Assembly: GCA_949152475.1 (NCBI GenBank)
Contig: OX424560.1
Location: forward strand, 40,741,719 to 40,805,718
Length of the DNA stretch: 64,000 bases
Reading direction: 5' to 3'
DNA from: Terebella lapidaria
Lineage: Eukaryota > Annelida > Polychaeta > Terebellida > Terebellidae
Shown here in pieces: positions 1 to 10,235 of the stretch (within the stretch, counting starts at the first letter, position 1; every line of letters starts with the position of its first letter). The translations under genes were made by a program, and so were the position numbers. The notes beneath the pieces are model-generated. The model was not told the origin of the DNA. It ran no database searches and saw only the letters and a program-made list of their open reading frames with translations.

Positions 1-85
1 ATGCAGTGCTTTATTTTCGGTCTTGCAGTGCTTTATTTCCGGTCATGCAGTGCTTTATTTTAGGTAATGCAGTGCTTTATTTGCG
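1..85. repeat. 22-bp tandem repeat, four copies
   Basis: Four head-to-tail copies of a 22-bp unit with the core TGCAGTGCTTTATTT start at 2, 24, 46 and 68. The last copy decays into unique sequence. The array begins at the window edge and may extend beyond it. Confidence 0.9.
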
Positions 86-2139
86 AGTGATCGTTCTTTC
101 GTTGATATAACGCACACCTTATACAATGGATACATCGGCAAGAAGTATTTTAAAGTTAAGTAACATATCTCCAATTATTGGCTCGTATATATCAATGGGA
201 ACTAACATTAACCACCCACCGAAGACTTACCGCTGATGTGTCTTAGTATTTTATGCACGGAAAGGTCAGGTGTAAAATGCTTGAATGTAGGTATCAATCT
301 ATTACCACAAATACAGTAGATTTTGATGATGAAAACATAGGGAGCCACTGATATATTGATCACTATTATCAATGTAAAGCATGCAAAATTATAATGATCA
401 ATGCAATATGATTCAGAACATACAGTGGTGACTGTGAACAATGTCGCTTTGAAATATATATATTTTCTAAAATTGATTGTGGCACAAAGGGTGAAAACAA
501 ATAATAGTAAAAAATTGTAGAGCCGTACCATAGCCGAAGCCAGGTGAATACCTCAAGGATCATATATGGGTACACAAGGCATAGTGTATATCACACAATG
601 GTGGTTAATGCAATCATTCATACGGAATGTAGCAATCGATATCCAAGACTTGGAGCGGAGATATTTTGCGTCATCCCATAGTAAATGCATATCTTCACAG
701 CTATCAGATTAGATAACTTCTTCACAACGCCTCTGTGTTTGAAATATAAGATTATATTTGTTGTTAGTTACATCTTAAATATCTTAGCAGGTTTGCAGGT
801 TCAAGGATGATAAGATGATTTCACACTAGTGGTGTTTATGTTCCGACTTGTGCCCTGTAGGGTGTCTGCGATATATGGACATAGATGCACTAATCCGTCA
901 TTTCATCCAGCCATGCCACAGAACAGCAGGAGGTAACCCCGTGAATTGCCAGTGGAACGTACAGATACAAGGCGGGACAATCGGATAAGATTGCAGCCCA
1001 TTGTTGATAGAGTTCATGAATGTAAGTATCCATCTATTACCACCGATACAGCCAAATTTTGATGATTCCAGTAACACACGTAAAATACAACATTTTGCAA
1101 TAGAAACAAAGTCCGACCAAGTACTTTATCAAAAGACACACTGTCGTCATCAGGGGCAGACAGTGTGATAAATGTAGTTGTTCCTACTGTACACCTGATG
1201 GAAATAGTATACACATGCCCAACATGGAATAGATATATGACAAGTACATAAGTACCTAATCACAAGCCAAAAGGCTACTTTTTAACCAGTTCGAAAGCAT
1301 TTTTAACCAGTTCGACAGAGTGTCCTTCCGTATCAACGAAATTTTCTAGTTTGTCCAGGTCATATATCTCTTCGGGATTTGTCTATTTTATTATACATGA
1401 CTATTATTCCACTTGTCAATATCATGCATCATATATACAGTAAAATATTTTGCTCACACACACGTGTTCCGGTTAAAAAAAAAATGCCAGGATACTTGCA
1501 AAATTCTGATGTCTTTCGTATCAATGGTGTGAGCTTTTAGACACTACTGGATGACATGAAACTATGATATACATTATTCTCGACATGATCTGTGATCTGT
1601 CACCAGCTTGATCGTTCAGATGCAAATCACTTTTTTTTTCAAATGTGCAATGATTCATGTGAAAGCATTAAGTGACTCACCAAATTTATATAAAAACAAA
1701 ATAGATAAAGTAATGTAAGGCATTTAGTCACATGGGTGGTGTTTTCTACTTTTACAATAACGAGCCATTGGACACAACATGACAAAACCTGTGACTGAGC
1801 TGTTAAAATGTCTGTAATAATGCCGCATGTACAACTAGACGCTTCCGGTCGCCTACGACCGCTTGGGTGTATCCCCCGTAGCCCTATCATCTCTGTTGCC
1901 CCAAATATATCACTGTCAAGTGTGAAAAACTAGAGCAAGGGCTAAAAAAGATTACCAGAGAAATGTTAAATCCCAAGTCACAACTGTTTTCTTTTCCCCA
2001 CCAAAACTGCTGCACTGATTTTCCGAGGTTATTGAAGGTCGAATTCAAAATCACCACTGAAATCTCTTTATATGAATTTCCATTCGACATGTTTGATAAA
2101 ATAACGAAAATATAGATAGATCAATCTTTTCACCTATTT
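86..2139. other. unassigned AT-rich sequence
   Basis: I see no convincing gene, RNA or mobile-element end here. All open frames are short (below about 110 codons) and show no recognisable motif. A short imperfect echo occurs around 285-330 and 1014-1060, where a TATCNATCTATTACCAC-like string appears twice, suggesting an old duplicated fragment. Confidence 0.5.
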
Positions 2140-2935
2140 ATATTTCAACTCAGAATATTTTACAAACTTGGTTCCAAGTTGAAATTCAAAGTAAAATTTG
2201 ACCAAAAATGCATTTCAAGATGACGAAATTGGAGCTAGATTGAACTTCTCACCATAAGTTATATTTCGATTCATAATACATGTATGGGCTAAACATGGTT
2301 TCAAGTTGAAATTCAAAGTAAAAGTTAATCAAAACTGCATTTCAAGATGACAAAATTGGAGCCAGATCAAACTTTTCGTCATAAGTTATATTTTAACTCA
2401 TAATACCTGCCCAACTTGGTTTCAAATTGAAATTCAAACTAAAAGTTGACCAAAACTGCATTTCAAGATGGCGAAATTGGAGCCAGATCGAACTTTTCAC
2501 CATAAGTTATATTTCGACTCATAATATGTGCCAAATATGCTTTCAAGTTGAAATTCAAAGTAAAAGTTGACCAAAACTGCATTTCAAGATGACGAAATTG
2601 GACCCAGATCAAACTTTTCGCCATGAGTTATATTTCAACTCATAATATGTGCCAAACTTGGTATTAAGTTGAAATTCAATGTAAAAGTTGACCAAAACTG
2701 CATTTCAAGATGACGAAATTGGAGCCAGATAGAACTTTTCGCCATAAGTTATATTTCGACTTATAATATGTGCCAAACATGCTTTCAAGTTGAAATTCAA
2801 AGTAAAAGTTGACCAAAACTGCATTTCAAGATGACGAAATTGGAGCCAGATCGAATTTTTCACCATAAGTTATATTTTAACTCATAATTTGTGCCAAACA
2901 TGGTCTCAAGTTGAAATTCAAAGAAAAAGTTGATC
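2140..2935. repeat. ~121-bp minisatellite, about 6.5 copies
   Basis: The anchor CATTTCAAGATG recurs at 2211, 2338, 2459, 2580, 2701 and 2822, giving spacings of 127, 121, 121, 121 and 121 bp. Each unit carries AAGTTGAAATTCAAA, a GACCAAAACTGC block and an ATAAGTTATATTT block. Copies differ by scattered substitutions. No coding frame is conserved across units. Confidence 0.92.
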
Positions 2936-2944
2936 AATGTTTTC

Positions 2945-4250
2945 ATAAAAAGCTATTGTGATCAATAATAGACTTAACTAGCAAAAAAATAATGTTAACT
3001 TATTTGGTCACAAACATAAAATCTCTACTGGACAAAGCCTTCACCTTGTTGAGCCCAATAATAAATATTTCTTGTCTATTTTCATTGTGGTCAATAATAG
3101 ACTTAACATGTAAAAATAAAGTTAACTTATTCGGTTACACCCAGAAATTTCTACCAGACAAAACCTTAACCTTGTTGAGCTCAATAATAATTGTTTCTCA
3201 TCTTAACTATTTTTATTGAGGTCGATAATAGACTTAACTAGCAAAAAAAATGTTAACTTATTTGGTTACAGACATAAAATGTCTACTAGACAGAATCTTT
3301 ACCTTGTTGAGCCCAATAATAAATATTTCTTGTCTTAACTATTTTTATTGTGGTCAATAATAGACTAAACTAGTAAAAATAATGTTAACTTATTCAGTAC
3401 ACCCACGAAATCTGTACTGGACATACTTTCACCTTGTTGAGCTTAATAATAAATATTTCTCATCTTAACTATTTTTATTGTGGTCAATAATAGACTTAAC
3501 TATTTTTATTGTGGTCAATAATAGACTTAACTAGTGAAAATAATGTTAACTTATTCGGTTACACCAATGAAATTTGTACTGGACAAATCTTTAACCTTGT
3601 TGAGCTCAATAATAATTGTTTCTCATCTTAACTATTTTTATTGAGGTCAATAATAGACTTAACTAGCAAAAATTTTTTTAACTTATTTGGTTACAGACAT
3701 AAAATGTCTACTGGACAGAATCTTTACCTTGTTGAGCCCAATAATAAATATTTCTTGTCTTAACTATTTTTATTGTGGTCAATAATAGACTAAACTAGTA
3801 AAAATAATGTTAACTTATTCAGTACACCCATGAAATCTGTGCTGGACATACTTTCACCTTGTTGAGCTTAATAATAAATATTTCTCATCATAACTATTTT
3901 TATTGTGGTCAATAATAGACTTAACTATTTTTATTGTGGTCAATAATAGACTTAACTAGTGAAAATAATGTTAACTAATTCGGTTACACCAATGAAATTT
4001 GTACTGGACAAAACATTTACCTTGTTGAGGTTAATAATAAATATTTCTTGTCTTAACTATTTTTATTGTGGTCAATAATAGACTTAACTATTAAAAATAA
4101 TGTTAACTTATTCAGTTACACCCATGAAATTTGTACTGGACAAAACCTTTACCTTGTTGAGCTTAATAATAAACGTTTCTCGTCTTAACTATTTTTATTG
4201 TGGACAATAATAGACTTAACTAATAAAACTAATGTTAACTTATTCAGTAA
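2945..4250. repeat. ~131-bp minisatellite with ~424-bp higher-order unit
   Basis: The anchor TTGTTGAG recurs near 3045, 3174, 3304, 3433, 3595, 3727, 3858, 4021 and 4152. Spacings are about 130 bp except for two of about 162 bp. The longer spacings come from an internal duplication of about 32 bp (GTGGTCAATAATAGACTTAA plus a TATTTTTATT linker). Three monomers (131+131+162) make a unit of about 424 bp that itself repeats, so this is a small higher-order repeat. The 75-codon frame at 2992-3219 is an accident of the repeat. Confidence 0.88.
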
Positions 4251-4489
4251 TATTGTCCTGTTTTCACTGAAAACTTCAGTTCTCCATTCTGAACAAGAAA
4301 CCAGTGTCATTACCTTCCACTGTACAGGCTATTGGAATGATCGTACATGTCAAAATGGATATTTCAAAATTCTGTAATAAGTTAGGCTGTTAACATATTA
4401 ATATTTATATGATCATTCTAAAAAACGATTGGTTTCGTGTGACAGCCCTTCCCAACAACACTTCCAAATATTATCGAGATTCGTCAAAA

Positions 4490-4900
4490 ATTGCCATCTG
4501 TAGAGCGTTCACAAGCCATGTGTCTCAAACAGGCTGTTTTCAATGCAAAATGTGTCCCTAAACGACCAATTCAGTTGCCACGGCAACCAAAATCGATTGG
4601 TGTCGGGATCTTACCATAATATATGTGCCTGCAAAAAATAATGGTGATCGGGTGAGAATTGCGGCCTGTAGCGCGTTCACAAGCCATGTGTCTCAAACAG
4701 GCTGTTTTCAATGCAAAATGTGTCCCCAAACGACCAATTCAGTTGCCACGGCAACCAAAATCGATTGGTGTCGGGATCTTACCATTATATATGTGCCTGC
4801 AAAAAATAATGGTGATCGGGTGAGAATTGCGGCCTGTAGCGCGTTCACAAGAAAATCTCTGCGGACGCGGACGCGGACGCGGACGACGAAGCCAAATCCA
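4490..4900. repeat. 168-bp tandem duplication ending in a GGACGC triplet tract
   Basis: The block containing GCCATGTGTCTCAAACAGG occurs at 4515 and again at 4683. The following ~110 bp, including GTTGCCACGGCAACCAAAAT, is repeated as well. The second copy runs into a short CGGACG tract at 4860-4890. The 92-codon frame at 4625-4903 lies entirely within the duplication and is judged non-coding. Confidence 0.85.
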
Positions 4901-5527
4901 TAGTATCCGCCGAACTTTGTTCGGGGGATACAATAAGATAATATGCAGGTGCCTCACGAAAGCGAGGAAGATGCATTAGGTGCAATATCATCGTGTAGTT
5001 TCCCAGGCATCAGTAATACGTAGTGATAAAAATATCTATCAATGTTATTCGGTGCATCAATTCAATGAAATGACCTGTGCTTGTGCGCTTGGGTAAATTT
5101 TAAAGTATGTTTCATGGATAATGTTTACGGTATACCGACGGGCCATTTTACTGAATATCATTTGCATACCGGTTTTCATTTGCATCAAACATCAACCAAA
5201 ATTCAGAACTTACCTTGCAGTACAAACGTCTTCAACCATGGGAAAGTGACCTTGTTGTTTAGTCGCGTATTTGACGTCTCATGACGTAGCAGAATCATAC
5301 CAGATTGACACTACTCGGATACGGAAAATATTTGTGATATTTCATAAATTTTTGACAAATCATATTGGTAACTTCACAATATTTCCCACTCATGAATTCT
5401 AGTTGACTATTCCCAAGACACAGGTATTTCTTTCACAGTTTATTTTCACAAACAGATAACGTACTTCTTCTATTTCGGAATACACTAATTGAATTTTATG
5501 TCATCAGTACCCTGTGACTGATAAAAA
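4901..5527. other. unassigned sequence between repeats
   Basis: This is AT-rich sequence with no gene, RNA or terminal repeat that I can support. It ends where the family A hairpin start begins. Confidence 0.4.
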
Positions 5528-5619
5528 TTAGGCCAAGGGCCGAAGATAGGTTACCGGACAATGTTTAATATTTTAGATGTTAGCCAGGTCACTGGTTGAA
5601 TTCAAGGTCAAGAGAATTT

Positions 5620-6511
5620 TCAGCATATATAACATTAAGCGTATATCATGTCCACAGTTGATTGCTAAGCTGTAAATTCAATAATCAGAGAGATATCAGC
5701 AATTTTTTACTGTGGCCTTGAAAATGAAGGGGCAAAGGTCAAATTCAAGGTCATCATAATATTCAATGTATATCATTTTCTATATCATGTCCACAATTGA
5801 TTCCCAAGCCATACAGTCAATAGAGGAGCAAGATATGAGCCAGTTTGTCCTTGGACCTTGAAAATGAGGTCAGAGGTCAAATTCAAGGTCACGAGAATAT
5901 TCAGCATATATCATTTCCTATATGTCCACCATTGATTCCTAAGCTGTAAAATCGATAATAAGTGAGATATTAGCCTGTTTGTCCTGTGACCTCGAAAATG
6001 AGGTCAAAGGTCAAATTCAAGGTCATGACAATAATCTGCATATATCATTTCCTATATGTTCATAATTGATTGCTAAGCTGTAAAGTCGATAACAAGCGAG
6101 ATATTAGCTATTTTGTCCTGTGACCTTGAAAATGAGGCCGAAGGTCAATTCAAGGCCATCAGAATATTCAGCATATATCATTTCCTATATGTCCACAATT
6201 GATTCCTGAGGTGTAGAGTCGATAATAAGCGAGATATAAGCCATTTTGTGCTCTGACCTAGAAACTGAGGTCAGAGGTCAAATTCAAGGTCACGAAAATA
6301 TTCAGCATATATTATTTCCTATATGTCCACAATTGATTCCTAAGCTGTAGAGTCAATAATAAGCGAGATATAAGCCATTTTGTGCTCTGACCTTGAAACT
6401 GAGGTCAGAGGTCAAATTCAAGGTCACGAGAATATTCAGCATATATCATTTCCTATATGTCCACAATTGATTCCTAGTCTCTAATCTCAATATCAAGTGA
6501 GATATTAGGCA
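5620..6511. repeat. ~117-134-bp AGGTCA-rich minisatellite inside family A
   Basis: Repeated units contain ACAATTGATTCCTAAGCTG, GCGAGATATTAGCC, GTGACCTTGAAAATGAGGTC, AAAGGTCAAATTCAAGGTCA and TCAGCATATATCATTTCC. The same unit, with a ~134-bp period, forms the array at 60340-61250. Every unit carries several direct and inverted AGGTCA hexamers. Confidence 0.88.
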
Positions 6512-6967
6512 TACCCAGCCGGCACCCGGCGTTGGATCAACGTTGAAAATACGTGGAATTATGTCACGACGTCGTCAACGTTGTATCAACGTTGAAACAA
6601 CGGTGAAAACTGACAGACTGTGGGACACAGCTCGTCGAAATAACGTTGACAATATCAACGTTAATCTTGAATAACACCAATTTTCACATGACTCCACAAA
6701 TGCACCTTATTCAGCATCAAGTCACAATTAGACGTGTAAACAATCATATATCAGATTTATCTAGACCTTCCAGCCCCATGTATGCATACCCGGGCCATAT
6801 ATATTAGTATAGCGCATCTCAATAGGGATACATGTGTACATTTGATAGCGGTACAGCGTTTCACTCATGACCTACATAAATCAGTCGGCACCGCATACTA
6901 TCACTATGGGAAAATGCACCGCCAAGACCAACCGAGGGCTGAGGGACCCAGAATGCATCACTTTTCG

Positions 6968-7049
6968 TGACGTCACATCTTCCGCTTCTGCCATTTTGTT
7001 TCAAGTTTCTGAGGAAGTGGCAGCTTTGAAATCCGATTAAATCTCAGGT
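6968..7049 (+). promoter_or_regulatory. candidate promoter and non-coding first exon within the TA transposon
   Basis: A perfect CRE (TGACGTCA, 6968-6975) is followed by a CTTCTGCCATTTTG segment and a short leader. The leader ends in CTCAG|GTAAGT near 7047-7052, a near-ideal splice donor. The arrangement suggests a compact CREB/ATF-type promoter driving a transcript spliced to the exon-like blocks at 8350-9405. This is inferred from motifs only; no transcript evidence is available. Confidence 0.45.
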
Positions 7050-7529
7050 AAGTTTTGTCATCCATTATCGTGTACCCGTTAGATATATTTGCAATACTTT
7101 TGAGATCAACTAGATTATAATCGTGAGCGATCTCTGTTGGCAATCAAATAGTATACTGATGAATTCCGGGCAATAATAACACATGTGGTTGTTGACATGA
7201 CACGGTCTTGTGATACAAAAACCAATCTCGTTCATAGACATCTAGCTGTTAGTTTCACGAGACTGTCGATACATAGAAGCTATCATCGTCCGTCTCCGGT
7301 TGTTGAGTTTATATTTTAGTATTGGTTGATATCATTTTGTTTGTATGAGTCTGTTTCATGGCGATAACGCGAGTGGGACAAAATACTTATAAATAAAGTA
7401 CTGATAGCCGATATCATGAAACTGTCACCATGGTGCGTGCTACATGTATTGCGGAATTGCCAGATATACTTACCTGCTTGTTTTTATGTAGAATTCATTG
7501 ATGAGACTTGAATATGATTAGATCTTATT

Positions 7530-7760
7530 AGACCAGGCCGGGTAATAGATCACAATCCACATGACATGTGGTTCCAGCGCTGCCCTTGTGCTGCAGCTCC
7601 CCCACAGCGCTGTATCAACGCTGTACACAGTAACTCCCCCACCCATCAGGCCTCGTGCTCTCCCATGTACATCCACAAACACCACATACTGACACAGGCA
7701 CAGACCCAGTCCCACGGTACATATTTTCTCCACAACTTTTACACGCTTACATGACCCCCA
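7530..7760. other. GC-richer segment inside the TA transposon
   Basis: This stretch is markedly more GC-rich than its surroundings and contains CAGCGCTG and short palindromes. Both strands have short open frames (about 80 codons on -, about 70 on +) without recognisable domains. It could be a further exon or a nested fragment. Confidence 0.25.
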
Positions 7761-8349
7761 CACCGCTAAAAGAAATAGGAATGGGGAAATGTTTACTCAC
7801 ATATTGTTGCAATCATCATATCGTAGGGAAAGTTTGTATGGCGATTGGCCTTGTATATTGCCTGGACTGATACAAAGTAACCAGGCTGAATAACGAAATG
7901 CTATTTTGTACTGGGTAGCAACTAAATGAAATAACTTTCTTGCAGTATGCCTTGAAATATGATTAATATTCCTGAAGTTTTCACATTGACTACTGTTGTA
8001 CAATATTGGCACATCAGTAGTGTCATTACGAGAAATTTTGATAGAGCCTGAATAATATAATATAAGCAATAATATCAGGGGCATACACCTATGCCGTGGT
8101 CGATGATCTAGTAGCCTGAATCAAATTGTTAGTTGTTGTGTATGTATTTTCGCATAACAGATTGAAGACTCTTTCAATCTGTTATTATCATTATTTGTAA
8201 TTTTTTCATTGGAGAGTTCCGTGATATAGCTGCTGGCTATCGAATTATCCAATTCAAAAAAATATATTTGAACTAAGACTATATCACTGTAAAGTGTAAG
8301 ATGGAAGACTATAACACTGTATATATAAGGTGGTACATTTTCATTGCAG

Positions 8350-9405
8350 AGTTGCAGCAGCGGGTGTTGTACCTTCTAACACAGATTTGGATGGTCAAAC
8401 AGGGCTGGGACAGAAATATGAAGAGCCCGACTCGGAATTCAACATCCAACAGACGGAGTCTCAGTCCCTGGAGGCTTTACGGGATATCAATTTACAGCTG
8501 ATTGATGATGGGGTCAGCGCAATTTAATGGTAACGTATATTTCTTATATATTCATACATGTAGGTCTCACAAAAGTAATTAATGGTAACGTTGTACATAT
8601 TTCTTGTATATTCATAATGTAGGTCTCACAAAAGTAATTCTGAATGTACACACATGCAATATCTGATGAGTGAATTGTACTATTTTCCAGATACGGTGCT
8701 TGTCTAAAGTTGGGGGCATATCCCTACGGGATAACGCTAAGTTGATTTTGAGTCGGTAAGTTATTAAATAGTAACTATATTGCATTCTGTTTTCAGGAGA
8801 TTTCCAAGATTTTTAAGCCGACACTTCAGCACTTTTCTCTTTATAGAACAAAACGTCAGATTACGTTTCTGACTCAGAATCTCCGCCGAGCCGCTGGTCA
8901 TATCAGCCCAGGACGCTCGGCAGAGATCATGTGTCAAAAACGTAATCTCCCATCATAGTATACATTTTATTTTAAATATTCAAAGAGTTTTCAATGGATA
9001 GCATACTTGATTGAACACCAAAATTCATTTCTGGTGATTAGTATTGTAAATAAAAACTGTGTTTATTCATATCATTCAGTCTGATGAGCTAATGGCTGCA
9101 CTGAATATCCATGCCAAGCGAGGGAAAGTGGGATTCGGCGCCACAAAACTTTTCGATGTTGTGAAAGGTATTTGATCTAACTTACTTTATTACATTTTTA
9201 TTTTACATGACAAGTTTTGGTGGCTTGATCAGAACACTAACAATATACACTGTGATGTCTTGTCTAAATCGAATGCATTGTTTTCTCTTCAGAAAGTGTC
9301 CTGAAGAACTTCGAGGGCACCGAAAGTGATGTGAGGGAGGCAATATCAAAATTCCTGGAATATGCACCTGATAGATGTGGTGGAGGTGGACGTGCATGTA
9401 ATTAA
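8350..9405 (+). CDS. DUF4806-like spliced gene carried by the TA transposon (possibly decayed)
   Basis: Four exon-like blocks lie in order: 8350-8512, 8691-8755, 9080-9167 and 9293-9405. Each follows a plausible acceptor (TTGCAG, TTCCAG, TTCAG, CTTCAG). The reads include ...CLSKVGGISLRDNAKLILS, SDELMAALNIHAKRGKVGF, FGATKLFDVVK, then VLKNFEGTESDV and ISKFLEYAPDRCGGGG, ending in TAA at 9403. The order 'GG-S-x-D ... IL ... DEL(M) ... GKxxF ... V(I/V) ... F ... (I)xxxLxxAxDR' matches my memory of DUF4806 C-terminal domains, whose function is unknown. The 9167/9293 junction keeps frame. The simple 8755/9080 junction does not, and block 1 has only a weak donor, so the copy may be damaged or spliced differently. 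It is not a known transposase type. Function unknown. Confidence 0.45.
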
Positions 9406-9574
9406 AGCACGTGCATGACGTGCATGTAAAGATAATGTAAAGAGAAATAAACCAATTCTGAAAGAGATCAGAGTTACTTGATATTTCTTACATGAAATTT
9501 GGATTGCATGAAATGATTGATTCTGTCTGAATCATGACAGAGTTATATTTACAAGTTGATACACTGTAGATATG

Positions 9575-9790
9575 CTGACGTAGGATTAACGTTGAGTTTC
9601 TGACGTAGAATTAACGTTGAGTTTCTGACGTAGAAACAACGTTGAGTTTCTGACGTTGATTCAACGTTGAATTTCTGACGGTGATTCAACGTTGAGTTTC
9701 TGACGTTGATCCAATTTCCATATCCAACAAAAATCCAACGTTGATCCAACGTCACGGACTGACGTCTGATCAACGTTGATCCAACGTAAT
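9575..9790. repeat. sub-terminal AACGTTGA tandem repeats of the TA transposon
   Basis: Units of about 23-25 bp with TTCTGACGT and CAACGTTGAG run at least six times head to tail, then merge into the right TIR. A looser version lies just inside the left TIR (6530-6660). Such sub-terminal arrays are commonly transposase-binding sites. Confidence 0.8.
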
Positions 9791-10235
9791 GGTGCCCACT
9801 GGGTAATGTGTCCCATTATAAAGCATAGGAGAATTTAACATGGGAAAGTCCCATTTGGGCCGAGTTTGGGCCAAAATGGCCCACTTCGAGCGATTCAAGC
9901 GCAACGAAATTTATAGACATCATAGGAGTACATATGAGGAGTCTTATGTATCAAAAAGAAAAAAAGTTACTGAACAGATTTCGAGAAAATGGCCGCCAAA
10001 GTCCAAAATCAGGCATTTTTCGTCGAAAACGGCCGCCATTTTGAAAAAAAAAGGGAAAATCAAAAAACTAAAAAATACCTCCTTCTTGAATTATTTTTAA
10101 GTATTTTTGTGCAAAATTTTAGAAAAATTTGCCTCTAAACAAAAAAGATAAAATGTGGACGACGACGACGACGGACGACGGCCGACGGACGCAACGCCAT
10201 GCCAATAGGTTATCGGACCATAGGTCCGGTAACCT

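Larger units (their letters stand above)
6512..9805. mobile_element. 3.29-kb DNA transposon with 34-bp TIRs and TA target duplication
   Basis: The element proper spans 6514-9803. Its left end reads CCCAGCCGGCACC and then GTTGGATCAACGTTGA. The inverted right end reads CCCAGTGGGCACC and then the same GTTGGATCAACGTTGA. It is flanked by TA at 6512-6513 and 9804-9805. Two uninterrupted paralogues of the target exist in this window (61240-61260 and 61600-61625, reading GATATTAGGCTTAATGTG or close to it). They show that the host sequence runs straight across the insertion point, which confirms both borders. Sub-terminal regions (6530-6660, 9575-9790) are packed with AACGTTGA/TCAACGTT repeats. TA duplication fits Tc1/mariner- or ISL2EU-like elements, but no transposase was recognised, so the superfamily is open and the copy is probably non-autonomous. 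Confidence 0.9.
5528..10235 (+). mobile_element. family A hairpin-ended repeat element, interrupted by a TA transposon
   Basis: The left end has a small hairpin (TTAGGCCAAGGGCCGAA, 5528-5544) followed by AGGTTACCGGAC (5548-5559). The right end at 10208-10234 is a near-perfect hairpin, with arms GGTTATCGGACC and GGTCCGGTAACC, preceded by a GACGACGG triplet tract. AGGTTACCGGAC is therefore present inverted at both ends. Between them lie the AGGTCA minisatellite (5620-6500) and a block with CAAAATGGCC and GAGAAAATGGCCGCC that also recurs at 61260-62058. The insertion at 6514-9803 splits the element; without it the length is about 1.42 kb. No coding capacity is evident. Superfamily unknown. The outer limits are inferred from recurrence, not from a target duplication. 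Confidence 0.7.

Noticed and set aside
4625..4903. 92-codon frame in the 168-bp duplication
   Set aside because: Its two halves are the same repeat unit and it ends in a GGACGC tract; not a gene.
5528..6511. CRISPR-like array (regular repeats with spacers)
   Set aside because: The units are contiguous ~117-134-bp minisatellite monomers with no unique spacers, in a eukaryotic context.
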